From Malania oleifera (Eukaryota > Streptophyta > Magnoliopsida > Santalales > Ximeniaceae), in assembly GCF_029873635.1 (NCBI RefSeq), contig NC_080423.1:101804991-101868990 (forward strand): a stretch of DNA of 64,000 bases, given 5' to 3'. The first letter of the stretch is position 1, and each line of letters begins with the position of its first letter. The notes below the pieces were generated by a model. The model was not told where the DNA came from. It saw only the letters and a list, made by a program, of their open reading frames with translations, and searched no databases. Shown here in pieces: positions 45,131 to 56,700 of this stretch. Both the position numbers and the translations under genes were made by a program.

Positions 45131-47717
45131 AAAATGTGTAATACAGGCGTACGGGCCGATGATTTTTATGATACACGTATATATGTGAAATGATATGATT
45201 GATGCGAAAATAAATGATATGAGATATTTATGTATCACGATTTTAGTATATGTATATGATATCAGAACCTGGTTGGCTTGGTCTAGGCTAGCACTTGCAC
45301 GGTACCGTTGTTATGTGTCCATGGTCTTCGTGATCATGATATCTGTGTTAACGCCGCTGTACGGAGTGGTGTGAGATTGGATGGTCGATGTGGTTATTTT
45401 CAAGAAGTGTGCTGTTATCGCCCCTGGTGTACGGACCAGTCTGGGTAGACCTATCGGACCTACAGACTACTGTTTGACTTGGCAGTGGTCGGCTAACTAT
45501 TGTCAAGTCCCGCCTTCGGGCCACACAACCCAGTCATGTGGGGGTAATACATGACAACAGCCAGCTAACCTACCAGGATTGTTTTATGTTATTATTAGTG
45601 TATGAGATGAGATATGTTTATGAAAATGCAGTATATTCTGCTATGTGTTGATATGCATATGTTTTCCCAGATTTGATAAACAGTATTGAATATGTTATGT
45701 ATGGTATATGTAGAACACAGAATACTCATGTTGCCACACACTGGTATTAGTTTATTTCCCTTACTGAGAGGTGTCTCACCCCTAAATCTTATACATTTTT
45801 CAGGAGCCCCTGATAGGAGAGCGGGAAAAGCCCCGCTGATCTAGATCGGTTGGTTGCCCTCTTTGGAAGGGTAAGTTTTTGGTAGGGACAGTTAGGTTTT
45901 TGTGGGGATTGTCCCTAGATTTCATTTTTGGGATGTATATACTGTGAGATAGTAATTGTAGTGACTCTGGTATGTGTTATGCACATTGTGATGAGATGTA
46001 TATAATTTTGTACTTTCTGCTGCGTAGGTTTCTGCTGTATGTTTTGTTATATCCCTGGTGCCCACGGGTCCAGGTGGATTGTGTCCTGCTGAGCTGGAAT
46101 GTATGATGTGATGATAATTTATTTATATATAAAAAAAATAATATGCGAAAAAGGAGCGGGTCGTTACACGTATGATCTCCAAACTTTTCAAAACTTCCTT
46201 ATTTGTGTTATTATTAACATAGGAGATTCTTGGATCCCTTATTTTCCATTTAAATGATGTTTATTGAATTTTATACGATATAGCGGACTTTTGTTCAAAT
46301 GAGCGTGACATATGTAATGAAATGGAATGTGTAAATCTTTTATAGTAATTGTATGAACTATGGGAACTGGAGTTCCACTTTGCTATATGAGAGATGTGAA
46401 AAATAAGTGCCGATTATATACCGAGCTATATACGTAAAAAGGGTTAAATTGAGAGGGTATGTACTAGTTTATACCACAATGCGATTGTGTGAATTTGTGA
46501 AAATAATGGAAAGGCACAAATTATTATGTTTTTATTGTAAATTATATATATGATAAACGGAACCACAACTTGCTACCAAAGGAGTTGAAAGATACTTCAG
46601 ATTAAAAGAGTTGAAAGATACTTCAGATTAAAGGGGTTGAAAGATACTCCCGTAACTAAAGGCACGATTTCGTTGCTAGTAAAGTATAGTGCAATCACAC
46701 ATGTGAATCAATGTGAGTACAGAGATAGTTGGCTTGCAGGATTATTGGGACCACTGGTGAAATAATGGACCAGGTGGGGTAGTCAGACTATATAATAGAT
46801 GCTTGACAGTGCCTGCACGAACAGGGCATGTCAAAATTATTAGTGCACAACCAGAGCCACGGGGTAAATAGGCAAAATTTTACATACCAAGCTAGTCGTT
46901 GTTTTAATATTCATATGCATGATTTAAAAATAAAGTCACAGATTTGAGTACCAGGTAGAGAGATAACTCTCACTTTTTATGATGCCAAACCACCTATCAT
47001 AGGATTTATGTCCATAGATCTCTTATATTACAGTACTGCAAATATGTCTTATATGTATCAGTTTTTAATTGAAATATACGCATGTGGTCACACATTGTTG
47101 TAATATCGTCCACCTTACTGAGAAGTGTCTCACCCCATTATAGAACCTTTGTTTTTAGGTCCTACAAAACGTCGGTCCTGGTTGCTAGAGGGACAAGTCG
47201 AAGGTTGTTTTGATTTTAGCTTACGTAAATATGTTATTTGTGTAGTAAACTTAGTTGGAGTACCTTTTTTTGGAGGTTGTAAGAACTAAATATGTTTTAA
47301 GTATGGATGAATGTATTTAAAGAAACAACTAGAAAACTTGGTATATGTCTAATAGAATCCCTATGGATATTTATATTTTTCCACAACATTTGAATTACAG
47401 TTTTGCGTGAGATACACTCGTATATCCCTATTTAGGGCAGGTTGTTTATGTATGTTTATCAGGTACATGTTTTTTGTATGTGTGGTAGCAATCTGGGTCT
47501 ATATAAAGGGTTGGGTTGTTACATGTGATTTGTCATTATGGTGCCTGGCGTGGATCACTCCGTCCATTATTGGGCGGGTATTGATCACTTTGGTCAATAT
47601 ATGGCTGGCGTCAATGACTCTGTTCAAGCAGTTGACTTGGTAGGTGATTTTCTTCATTAATACTGGGCACTAGTCTTCTTTTGACTTTAGGGTAGGTGAT
47701 ATATTTGGGGTATATCA

Positions 47718-49800
47718 AAATTTTTATTTTTTAATATTATTTGGTACAAAGATAAAATATAATGAAAAATAAGTTTCCTTCATATTTTTATTTCCTTTCC
47801 TTCCCCCATCAAAATCTTGATGGATCAAAAATTTACTTTGAGAAAGGAAAGAAAAGGAAAATAAGAAGAAAACTCATTATATATATATTGTTCTCTATTA
47901 AGTATTATCAAAAATAAAAATTTGTTTTAGTATGACTAAAATTAAGAAAAGTTAAATATTTTTCATGTATTAAATTAAAAAAAAATTCATAAATTTGGTA
48001 TTTTTTTTTTTTAATTTTTTTTCCTACTTTCCTAGATAACCAAACATCAAAAAGCCCAACTAAATAATGCCAACCTCTATCTTCCAACTTCTCAATTTGT
48101 GGAGTTTCACCAAGCTCAAAGCGGGAACTACAAATCCCTCTTTCTCGTCTCTTTCCTACCTTCAACAATATGACAAATATGGAAGGCTATCAGCTTCATA
48201 CTTCAGAGAACTTAATTGTTCTGATTTTATTGCTCTTTACTCTTCCCTGCGTTATGCCATTTTTACTCTTCCGACTAACTCGAGCAGCTTGCTTGATTTA
48301 AGTCCAACGTTCCTCTGCTAGTGCTTTAATATAATCTATTTAAATTTTTTCACTGTGTCATAAATGGGGCTTAATTTATGGCCTTAAAAGAAAACGTTTA
48401 CATTTTGTCATAAATGGGATTTAATTCATTGCCTTAAATGTCATAAATCAGTTTTCCTTTTCCTCTGATTTAAAATTGGGCAAGCTGTGGTTTTCTTTCA
48501 TGTGGTTCAATTTTTGGCATTAAGAAAAGGTTCGAGTACCTCCATGCAAGATTAATAATTAAGAAATTAAGTTTAATTTGAAGCATGATGAAAAATCAAT
48601 TATAAGATTTATTAATAATTAAGAAATTAAGTTTAATTTGAAGCATGATGAAAAATCAATTATAAGATTTAATTAATAGCACTTTGTGGGTAAGTAATTA
48701 ACTATTTTAATTTTGTCGCTCGTCATGTATGAATTTTATAACCAAGGTATTGACTTGTAGAGGTGTAAAAGTGATAGACAAATTACAAATATTTGCACTG
48801 TAAAGTTTAGTCTTAAATACCAAAGAATATGATTACGATAGCACGCGCAGTAAATTCTCAATATATGTTCTTGTGTTATATTTTTTCTAGTAGGTTCAAG
48901 TTGGTTCTCTTTATGTGTTTTTCCCGCTAATTCGGAACTCCTACCCAGATGACCTCAAACCGTGACTTTCAGCAAGTTTTAGTGCTAAATTGGAGAATGA
49001 CATGATTGGTCCCACAACTTTCTCTTGATAAATGAAAGATTGACCTTTTTTACGGAATCAAATCCAAAATCTCCTATCATCAAGAAGCCTTACAGGTTAC
49101 AGCCCATCTTTGTTAATTTCTACAAGTTACTTGTATTTTTAAAACAAATACTATTAAAAATTATTTAAAAAAAAACTATTTAAATATGATTAAAGTTAAT
49201 TGTAAATGACATTTAAAATAAAAGAAATACAAGAGCCGTGCTTCATATATTTTTGTACTTTCTTTAATGTTTTCCGAGTTCCAAATGGATCTAAATAGTC
49301 TATCCATGATCTGTGTAGAAACCTATTTAGGATAGGCAAAAAGATCATGTAGAGGATATGCGGTATTTATGGAGTTTGAGACTTCTTTGAGAAGGTTTTA
49401 GGTTGCGTATCTCTTGTTTATACCTAAGCCTAGTCTGAACCTTCAATAGACCAAAATAATAATAATAATAAAAACCATAAGCAAAAGGGATGCGAAGATA
49501 ACAACACCAACAATGGCAATAATGAGCAATGATGATGAAGCAATAAATTACAAGAATAAATGGAATAAAATTGAACCCAAATAGGATTAAATACTTATAA
49601 AAAGCACTAATAAACACTGATCGATTAAGTTAATATGTAAATTAAAAGGAAGCCATACATATCGCAACTGAAACTTATCGCCCAGTGTTTTATTCTTCTG
49701 GAATAATCAAAAGAAAGGAAAAAAACAACCGCACAACAACAACAGAAACAAAACAACAGTGACTAATGAAGTAAATTATAGAGCACATAGTGAGCGACAC
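47718..49800. other. Intergenic, 3' side of the PMEI at 49.8 kb
   Basis: No gene supported. Short frames at 47.9-48.3 kb show no domain. There is a perfect 60-base tandem duplication at 48551-48670. The stretch at about 49495-49550 (AACAATGGCAATAATGAGCA, GATGATGAAGCAA) resembles 52540-52590 below the next PMEI, so the 3' flanks were copied with the genes. Confidence 0.6.
48551..48670. repeat. Perfect 60-base tandem duplication
   Basis: ATTAATAATTAAGAAATTAA begins at 48551 and 48611, and I see no difference between the two 60-base units. That suggests a recent event or local assembly duplication. Confidence 0.9.
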
Positions 49801-49810
49801 AATTCACAAA

Positions 49811-50374
49811 TTATTTCGTGATGATATGGCCAGCCATGTTAATGATGGATAAAGCCACAGCACTCAACTCAAACATATGAGCATTGCTCTTTGTCAAAGG
49901 AGATCTGTAGCCTTGTCTCTCTGAGTATCCATTTTCACAGTCGTAAGAAGTATCCATTACTGCACTCACATATACGTTGGCCGAGTCATAATCCCTTACC
50001 CTGAATGCAGGAGCCGCCTTACTTACCGTATACACCGCGTCGGAATACATTTTTTGGCAGTCCACCAAGTGATCTTTGGCGTAAGGATCCATTTTCCCCG
50101 TCCAAGAATTATTCAAGAGCCTCTTGATGAGTTTTTGGATGCGAATGGCATCGCTTTTGACAAGGGTTATGGAGATAAACCCTAGCCCTCGGAGGGATGC
50201 GTTTCGGCTCTTCGGGACATTTTCAAGAGAGCTCATGCAGAAGCTGTAGTTCGAGTTTGTGTTCTTTTGGACATAATCTTTGCAGACTTTCTCAATGAGG
50301 TGCTTGTCCCCATTTGCACCATAAAGGAAGAAGAAGGAGAGTACTATGAAGAGGGAGAGAATAGAGGGCTTCAT
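49811..50374 (-). CDS. PMEI-domain inhibitor (Pla a 1-like), second locus
   Basis: 187 residues, single exon, starting MKPSILSLFIVLSFFFLYGA. Signal peptide about 1-22, cut after NG. Conserved cysteines 31, 46, 106 and 146; signature DYDSANVYVSAVMDTSYDCE at about 128-147; RSPLTKSNAHMFELSAVALS near the end as in the family. N-glycosylation sites NYS (42) and NAS (58) are possible. Predicted secreted inhibitor of pectin methylesterase or invertase; the target is not decided by sequence. It is most like the neighbour at 52673-53221 in gene body and 3' flank. Upstream, a weak AATAAAAACCC lies near 50457-50467. The frame is open and the cysteines are intact, so it is probably functional. Confidence 0.9.
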   Translation of the reverse strand: MKPSILSLFIVLSFFFLYGANGDKHLIEKVCKDYVQKNTNSNYSFCMSSLENVPKSRNASLRGLGFISITLVKSDAIRIQKLIKRLLNNSWTGKMDPYAKDHLVDCQKMYSDAVYTVSKAAPAFRVRDYDSANVYVSAVMDTSYDCENGYSERQGYRSPLTKSNAHMFELSAVALSIINMAGHIITK

Positions 50375-50754
50375 GGGTTTAGCTAGGGTTTTTGTTTTGG
50401 TAATCCGTTTCTTGTGTTTGGTGTTGAAAGAGATGAATTCGTGGGTATTGTAGTGGGTTTTTATTGTGTCTCCCCTGCCACGGGAATTCTCATCTTTGAG
50501 TCATCAGGTAATTAATTAAGTGGTTCATGTGAATAAGGTGAACTCTCTGGTGGCTTGGAAAGATATATTAAAGTAAAAAAAAAATTCCAATTAATTACTA
50601 TGACGGTTAGTTTTGAAGTCCTCTAATTGCATTTTCCAATGTTTGCGATATTGCACACGTTGTCTATTTTATTTTTATTTTGTTTTATGAATCATATTGC
50701 ACCTTTACCCATCCCATTCCATTGAGAAATTATACAGGAGACCTTCCCCTCCAT

Positions 50755-51243
50755 TAGGGGTGAGCATAATTCGGTTAAAATCAAATTAATCGAGTAGATT
50801 TGGTCCGCTTGGTTTGGTTAAAAATTTATTTGGTTATGTTTGATTTTAATTTTCTTTGAATTTCGATTTTGGTTTGGTTAGTCGAATTAACCGAATTGTA
50901 CAAATTAATAATAAATAATTATATATTAAAATATTGTATATATTATACATATACTAAAATTTTATTTATTTTTATATATTATATATATATTAAACTTTTA
51001 TATATATCTTACTTATATTATTTATATTTTATATATATTAAAAATTTATATATATATATATATATAAATATTAAATCAGTTAAAATCGATTAACCGATTT
51101 AACCGAAATTCGATTCGGTTGGTTTTGAGTTCGATTAAATATGAAATTACGGTCAATTTGGTTAATGAGATTTTTTAACTAATTTTTTTTATTAATTTGG
51201 TTAATTAAACGAAATCACTGAACCAACCGAATGCTCGCTCCTA
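50755..51243. mobile_element. hAT-like MITE
   Basis: About 489 bases with terminal inverted repeats TAGGGGTGAGCATAATTCGG and CCGAATGCTCGCTCCTA (imperfect), rich in TTCGGTT/AACCGAA phrases, with an AT core. Flanks CCCTCCAT (50747-50754) and CCCTACAT (51244-51251) form an 8-base duplication with one mismatch, as hAT elements make. No coding capacity. Confidence 0.75.
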
Positions 51244-51251
51244 CCCTACAT

Positions 51252-52672
51252 GTGTCTGTTTCCTTAATATTAGACATATGACAAATTGGTCCTACATTCA
51301 TTAATATCAAAGAGAGACATTTTTAATAAGTATATAATTAAGAAAACAAACAAATAGACAGGTGGAGGGGAAGATCCCTTATATAATTTCTCCAATCCAT
51401 TGCCCCACCCATTTGCTTGTGCCTTTTTTTTTAAACCTCTATTAGAGTTCCACAGACATCCTACCAATTCATAGGACACTTTAGCTAGTTAAAGTTCGGG
51501 ATTTTTGTATTAGACGTAGGGTTCTCAATTAGACCAATTCAATTAATCCTTAAATAGAGTGAGAAGAGATATTATAAAATGGGGGACGTCTTATTTTTTG
51601 TAACTCAAGCTTATAGCCTCCAATAGTCCGAGAAAAAAAAAAAAAAACAACAACAACAACAGAATGAGAAGAGATCTAAAATGGGAGATATGCTATCTTC
51701 TATAACTCAAGTCAATAAGCCTCCATTAGCATTTTTTTTTTTTTAAAAAGAAGCAAAAGCCTTAGAGCACATGCATGATGGATGACCGTCATTAGTGCGT
51801 GGTGAAGCCCATAGTTTTCAAAATTATCATTGGCCAATCGGCCATCCACAAATTTTTAAAATAGGTTATATGATACACAATCAGATTAAGGGGGACTATG
51901 TTAGGCTTTTGTGGAGCCTAGTTGCTTTTGATCTGAATGATGACTTGACTTTTCTTTAATGAGAGATTTCTATCTTAAGGCCTGTTTTGTAGCTCATTTG
52001 GAACCTGTGCGTAGCATATAAAATGATTATTTTTGGGTGATTAGGTCAAGCGGTCACACTTCGCGAGAAAAAGAGCATTGTACCGTTGCACTTTTTGTAT
52101 TTTTCTTTTTAATAATAGTGAAATCCCTACAACTCTGTGAACGTAAGCAAAATTACTGAATCACGTAAATACTATCTTGTGCGCGTGATTAATTTTTTCT
52201 TGACGTGTTTTTTTTCTCTATTTTGTTTCTTACAGGTTTCGAAAATTTGTTGTTAATTCCCAATAGGCTATGGATGAATAGCAAATTAACAAGATGCATG
52301 TCTTCATATTTAAAATTGCCGTATGAAGAAAGGAAGTTTTAAATGTATGCTTTTAATTTATCGCTATATTTTAACTAATCAATTTTCTTTTAGATGCAAG
52401 AGCTTGTTCGTCGACAATATTTCGTTCGGATTCACAATATCATTTATCCTTTTACTGATTACTATTATCTTCACTCCAACCATTTTAGTACAACCAAAGA
52501 AAACTTCAATAACAACAAAGACAACAAAAACAAAAACAACAATGGCGATAATGAACAACGATGATGATTCATGATGAAGCAAATTACAGAAATACTTGAA
52601 CCCATACACGATTAAGCTAATTCAGCATGCAAAAGGCAACATATCCCATTTGAAACGCCATCCAGAAGTTGC
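51252..52672. other. Intergenic between two PMEI genes
   Basis: No gene supported. An imperfect tandem repeat of about 100-base period lies at 51558-51730 (GAGAAGAGAT...TAACTCAAG...AGCCTCCA.TAG twice), split by an A run and CAA repeats. The right part (about 52500-52620) resembles 49490-49600. Confidence 0.6.
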
Positions 52673-53221
52673 TCAATGACGATGAAGCATGTTAATTATA
52701 GTCAAAGCCATTCCACTCAATTGGAACATTTGCTTGCTGCTCTCTGTCATGGGAGACTTTGAACCTTTTCCCTCCTTGAACTGGTCTTCACATGTGGAAG
52801 AAGCATCCATGGCTGCACTCATCTTTATGTTGGCCGAGTCGTAATCCCTACCTTTGAAGGAATCAACTGCTTCCTTTACGCTGTCCACGGCGTCGGCGTA
52901 GAGTTCGGAGCAATCCTTTAAGCAATTTTTGGTGTAGTCGCTCATCTTCATATCCTGCGAATTCAAGAGGTTCTGGACGAGTCGGCCGATGCGAAGGGCA
53001 TTTTTTTGTACCAGGCTCATGGAGAAAAACCCTAGACCTCTCAAAGATGCCTTGTGGCTCTTAGGGATTGCTTGCAGAGACTCCATGCAGAAAGCATAGT
53101 TCATGGTTGAGTCTGCTTGGACAAGGTCTTTGCAGACTTTCGCTATGAAGTTTGCTTCACCATGTGCACCATAAATTAGGAAGAAGGACAAAATGAAAAA
53201 GGAGAGAGCAGAGGATTTCAT
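52673..53221 (-). CDS. PMEI-domain inhibitor (Pla a 1-like), third locus
   Basis: 182 residues, single exon. Start at 53221 (MKSSALSFFILSFFLIYGAH); an upstream in-frame extension exists but would put 31 residues before a perfect signal peptide, so I reject it. Signal peptide about 1-21. Cysteines 30, 45, 104 and 144 are the conserved four; C100 is extra. Signature DYDSANIKMSAAMDASSTCE at about 127-146 is the closest in the window to Pla a 1. Role as for the other copies: extracellular or vacuolar inhibitor of pectin methylesterase or invertase. TATA-like GATAAATACC lies near 53278-53288 (minus). Intact and probably functional. Confidence 0.9.
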   Translation of the reverse strand: MKSSALSFFILSFFLIYGAHGEANFIAKVCKDLVQADSTMNYAFCMESLQAIPKSHKASLRGLGFFSMSLVQKNALRIGRLVQNLLNSQDMKMSDYTKNCLKDCSELYADAVDSVKEAVDSFKGRDYDSANIKMSAAMDASSTCEDQFKEGKGSKSPMTESSKQMFQLSGMALTIINMLHRH

Positions 53222-53329
53222 GGTTTGAGGGCTTTTGTTTCTTCTTAATTGTCTATGTGGGTTGAAAGAGATGAGGAGGGTATTTATCAAAACAAAAAGG
53301 TGAATATTGCACATATACCCCCTCGCTAT

Positions 53330-55818
53330 GGTGTTTTTATTAATGTGTCTCCTTGGGCAAAAGCAAAATTTTCAATTTATGCTTATTTAATTACAATTAG
53401 TTAGATTTTGAGCTTGAGAGATAATGGACTTAATTATATATATATATATATATATATATTTGAATCGTGGTAATTAGGTTGAAAATACATATTAATACTT
53501 AGGTTTTTCTGTAACTATAACACAATTTTGAGATTTTTCTCTAATTACAAATACCAAAGTTTTTTGCACTATGTCGGCACATTTAAAAAAAATATATATA
53601 TTTTTAATGGGTCATACTATGCCTTTCAACAACCCATGTTTCCTTATCCCTAAACTTCATGCTCACAAATGCGACAATTAAGGATGTGTCCTGCCAATAG
53701 TTTATGAAGTGTTTGTCGGACTAATGAGACATTGTATTATTTTCCGCGATGAATGGTCATTAATTTCCGGTGAACACAAAAACTTTTTAGAAACTTTTGA
53801 ATTATCATGTGCCATCTACAAAGTTTTTACATAAGCTTTTAATTTTTTATTTTATTTTATATATACTATACTTATTCATGGGCACATATCCAATTGACAT
53901 TGAAATGAGAAATGCTTCATATAAGTCAAAAAAAATAACATTGTGCTTTGAGCTCTCTTTATATGTCTTTTCAAGCATGTTAAGAGAGAAATTATTGTCT
54001 ATAATTTTTGGCTACATGTGACAACTCAAAAAGCTATGGTCTAATGAGAAAAAAATAAATAAATATACTTTTAATTTACCGCTATAATTTTATTAATTTT
54101 TTAGATATATACAAGATTTTTGTCGATTGATAATACTTTAAGAATCGTAATATGATTTATGAATTACCCTTTATTTATTATTAATACCACTATTTTTTTC
54201 TATCATCCATAATACCCGCGACATTTTCTTACTTTCATTATTCAAGATATTCTAAGAAAATTAATATCAATCTCTTTTTCTTTCTCCTTCCAAGTGAGAA
54301 AAAAATTTAATAAAAAAACAAAAAGTAAAGGAAAAAAAAAAAAAAAAAAAACAAGAACTAATTGCCATGCTAATTACTATAATTAGCTTATATCAAAAAT
54401 TTATATTTGATATCTCTACCTTCCTGACTTTAGGTTGAAAGTATGTTCATAGAAAATAATGTGCACAGTGATTCATCGTGTTGTGAATGATTTAAATAAG
54501 AAAATGTAAATGTTATTACATCAACTTAAAAAAAATACCCAAAAAAGACAAAAAAAAAAAAAAATGTTAGTACTTATTAGTGGCAACGAGTTTTGAAATA
54601 ATATTTTAATTCGAATGTTTTAACTTCAATTTTTCATGAGATTAAGTTTACATGCTTTAAGAGAACACTTATAGGTCGTACGAGGTTGATATATCATATA
54701 TCTTAGAGTTGTTGATCGATTCATAGTCTAGCTTTTTGCTATTAAAAAAAAAATTATTCATAATAAAACAAGCGTAGCCTAATATAATATGGAGAGAATT
54801 AAAATAATTAGACTATATTGAGTGGATTGTATGACAACTCGAAGCGTATTCAAGAAGCAAAGTATTTGTAAAGAATGAGTACAAAATTTTAAAACATGAG
54901 GAAATAATTACAAATAAATTGAATTGTGAGGATGTAAATGCAAATTTTTATAGGCGTGATGATTTTTTTTCCCATATTGTAATCTCCACTTTGATGCCAT
55001 ACCTAACTTAGGACATAGATGTCAAGAAATTTAACGTGAAATGTGTTTTCTTTTTAATTTGTTATAATTTATTCTTAACAAATGCTTTCTCATATCTTTA
55101 ATAGGATAAAGTATTCAAAAGGCTTGAAGGCGTGCTGTAATTGGACGAATTAAGTTCATCAAATAATCATTGTTTGGATTAATTCAAATAAATAATTTCA
55201 TATTAAAGTTCAACTCATTGCTTTAAATAAGCCGCACTCGGCGCCGAATTTGAGTAGCTCACAATTTTTTTTTTTTATAAAAATATGAGTAGCTCACAAT
55301 TAAATTAAAAATAATTTTATGACTCGTAAACATAGAATCATGATGTGAAGAATTTGAATCAAGATGGATGTGTTAATTGGGATATTTAATTATAAGTTTA
55401 CATTTATTAAAACAACATTATTTAGTAAATATATTGGGCCCAAATTTTTGTTCAAATTCAGAAAATTTTATGCTTGAAGAATACGATAATTTAAAGTTCA
55501 AATCAAGATGCATGTGTTAATTGGATTACTAATTATAAGTTTATATTTATTACAACAATAATATAAACATAAATCAAAATATAATTTAATTATTTAATAT
55601 TTTTATTAGCATAATTAAATATTTATATATTATTTCATTATATATCATAATGACTAATTATATTGTGTGTTGAAATATAATGATATTATTTATAATATAG
55701 TGAATATCCATACACCATTTAATTTATTTAATTAATACTTATTTCTAGATACATCAATTAAACGGTACTTACTATGACTACAGATAATCCTTACATCTAA
55801 ATATAAAATCGATATCTT

Positions 55819-55819
<1 letters not shown>
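53330..55819. other. Upstream region of the third PMEI, ancient duplicate of the arm sequences
   Basis: No gene supported. Up to about 55130 it matches loosely 33200-34800 of the right arm, so the PMEI tandem duplication unit included about 1.9 kb of 5' flank. TA run at about 53438-53459. A diverged repeat lies at about 55350-55410 and 55493-55560 (CAAGATG.ATGTGTTAATTGG). Confidence 0.6.
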
Positions 55820-55851
<32 letters not shown>

Positions 55852-55990
55852 TACATAGGAACTCCAGCCACCAACCAGCCCTTCGGACCTCTGCTGTGGT
55901 ACCAAACCAACGAATCAGCGTCTTCTGCCCCCAGGTCTCGCTAATCAAGGTAAAGTCTGGATGCGGACACTACTTCTGTGCATCTATGCA
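55820..55990 (-). mobile_element. Poly(A)-tailed retroposon 3' end
   Basis: A pure run of 30 T at 55820-55849, then on the minus strand a unit ending GGTTGGTGGCTGGAGTTCCT ATGTAAT before the tail. Similar ends lie at about 22370-22420 and 31010-31050. It is the 3' end of a LINE or SINE; the 5' limit is not clear and no coding text was found. Confidence 0.5.
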
Positions 55991-56700
55991 ACAATATCCT
56001 TTCTTGCACTTTCCATTGTTGTGCCAGACACCCTACTTGTGCTAAACATCAATACGTACAACAATTATTGCTATTGAATATATAACAAAACTAAAGCAAT
56101 CTAGAAACTAATAATAAAAGACAGCAATAAAAAAAACACAAGAATTTACAAGTTCTGGTACAAAATTACCTACGTCTTCAGGCGTGACAATCAATCCACT
56201 ACTTCCAAAAAATTACAACTTGGGCAACTTAGAAATACGCTAGAGTACAAATACTATTTGTAACTCGATGATCGCTCACATGGCAAGGATATAACTGTCC
56301 ATTAAAAACACAAATCTAACGGCAACATCATATATGCCACGTGTCACAATGATTGGGTGAAACGTGGCTAGCTTAAAATGATCAGTTTTTTTTTTTTTTT
56401 TTTGAAAAAAAATAGGGATGTGACACGTGGTGGGGTAACGTCAGCATGACGTCACCTACTATCCCACAGTGCCACGTGATGCTCATCCTTAATGGCGTGC
56501 TCTCTTCACATGGACGACTGACATGACAATGATCAAACCGTTCGTAGAAAGTACAAATCAAATGGCCAAAGTTGTGCTATGTGTCATAACATGGTGGTGA
56601 CATGCATGTGGCCAACTACAAATGGTTGTGTTGAGTCATTTCTTAATCTGATGGTCAAAATTGAGTGACTGGATCTTGCACCAAAGATTGACCTTAGTTG
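55991..56700. other. Non-coding, repeat-like
   Basis: No gene. ACGTGTCAC/GTGACACGTGG and TGACGTCA-type phrases at about 56335-56470 look like plant ABRE- or bZIP-type boxes, but they lie far from any gene. Probably LTR or leader debris. Confidence 0.4.

Larger units (their letters stand above)
43865..46168 (+). mobile_element. Solo LTR, innermost of three nested LTRs
   Basis: 2304 bases, TGTAGTAACCCG to GGGTCGTTACA, with CGTAT at 43860-43864 and 46169-46173. Contains TA/TG microsatellites (about 43967-44042, 44081-44127), CT runs, a duplicated donor/acceptor-like unit (44380-44640), a 27-base minisatellite (44951-45130), GGGCCACACAACCC near 45517 and the shared box CTTACTGAGAGGTGTCTCAC near 45760. 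Confidence 0.85.
43040..47523 (+). mobile_element. Solo LTR (Ty3-like) nested in the LTR, itself holding another LTR
   Basis: TGTAGAGACCTGAACCC to GGTTGGGTTGTTACA. Flanks GGTGA (43035-43039) and TGTGA (47524-47528) match in four of five bases. Inside are GTCGAC-type palindromes (about 43120-43280), CTATAAATAT near 43301, two CT microsatellites (43351-43371, 43395-43425), the nested LTR 43865-46168, and the shared box CTTACTGAGAAGTGTCTCAC near 47114. Confidence 0.75.
42796..47717 (-). mobile_element. LTR of the Ty3 remnant, split by a nested LTR
   Basis: Pieces 42796-43039 and 47524-47717 together resemble the 0.43-kb solo LTRs at 23188 and 26885: TGTTGCGGGATAAAAT, GGCGGACCCAGGGTGTACTC, then GGCGTGGATCACTCC and an end in GGTATATCA. 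The interruption is the LTR 43040-47523. Confidence 0.75.

Noticed and set aside
44949-45188. 79-residue cysteine-rich frame (AVLCDLPAYGLCY repeats)
   Set aside because: Translation of the LTR minisatellite, not a peptide gene.
48067-48321. 84-residue frame
   Set aside because: No domain, no paralogue in the window, no gene-like context.
53222-53314. Longer start for the PMEI at 52673
   Set aside because: The extension overlaps the TATA-like region and hides the signal peptide; the start at 53221 matches the other copies.
56335-56470. ACGTGG and TGACGTCA boxes as a promoter
   Set aside because: No gene follows within kilobases, and the surroundings are repeat-like.
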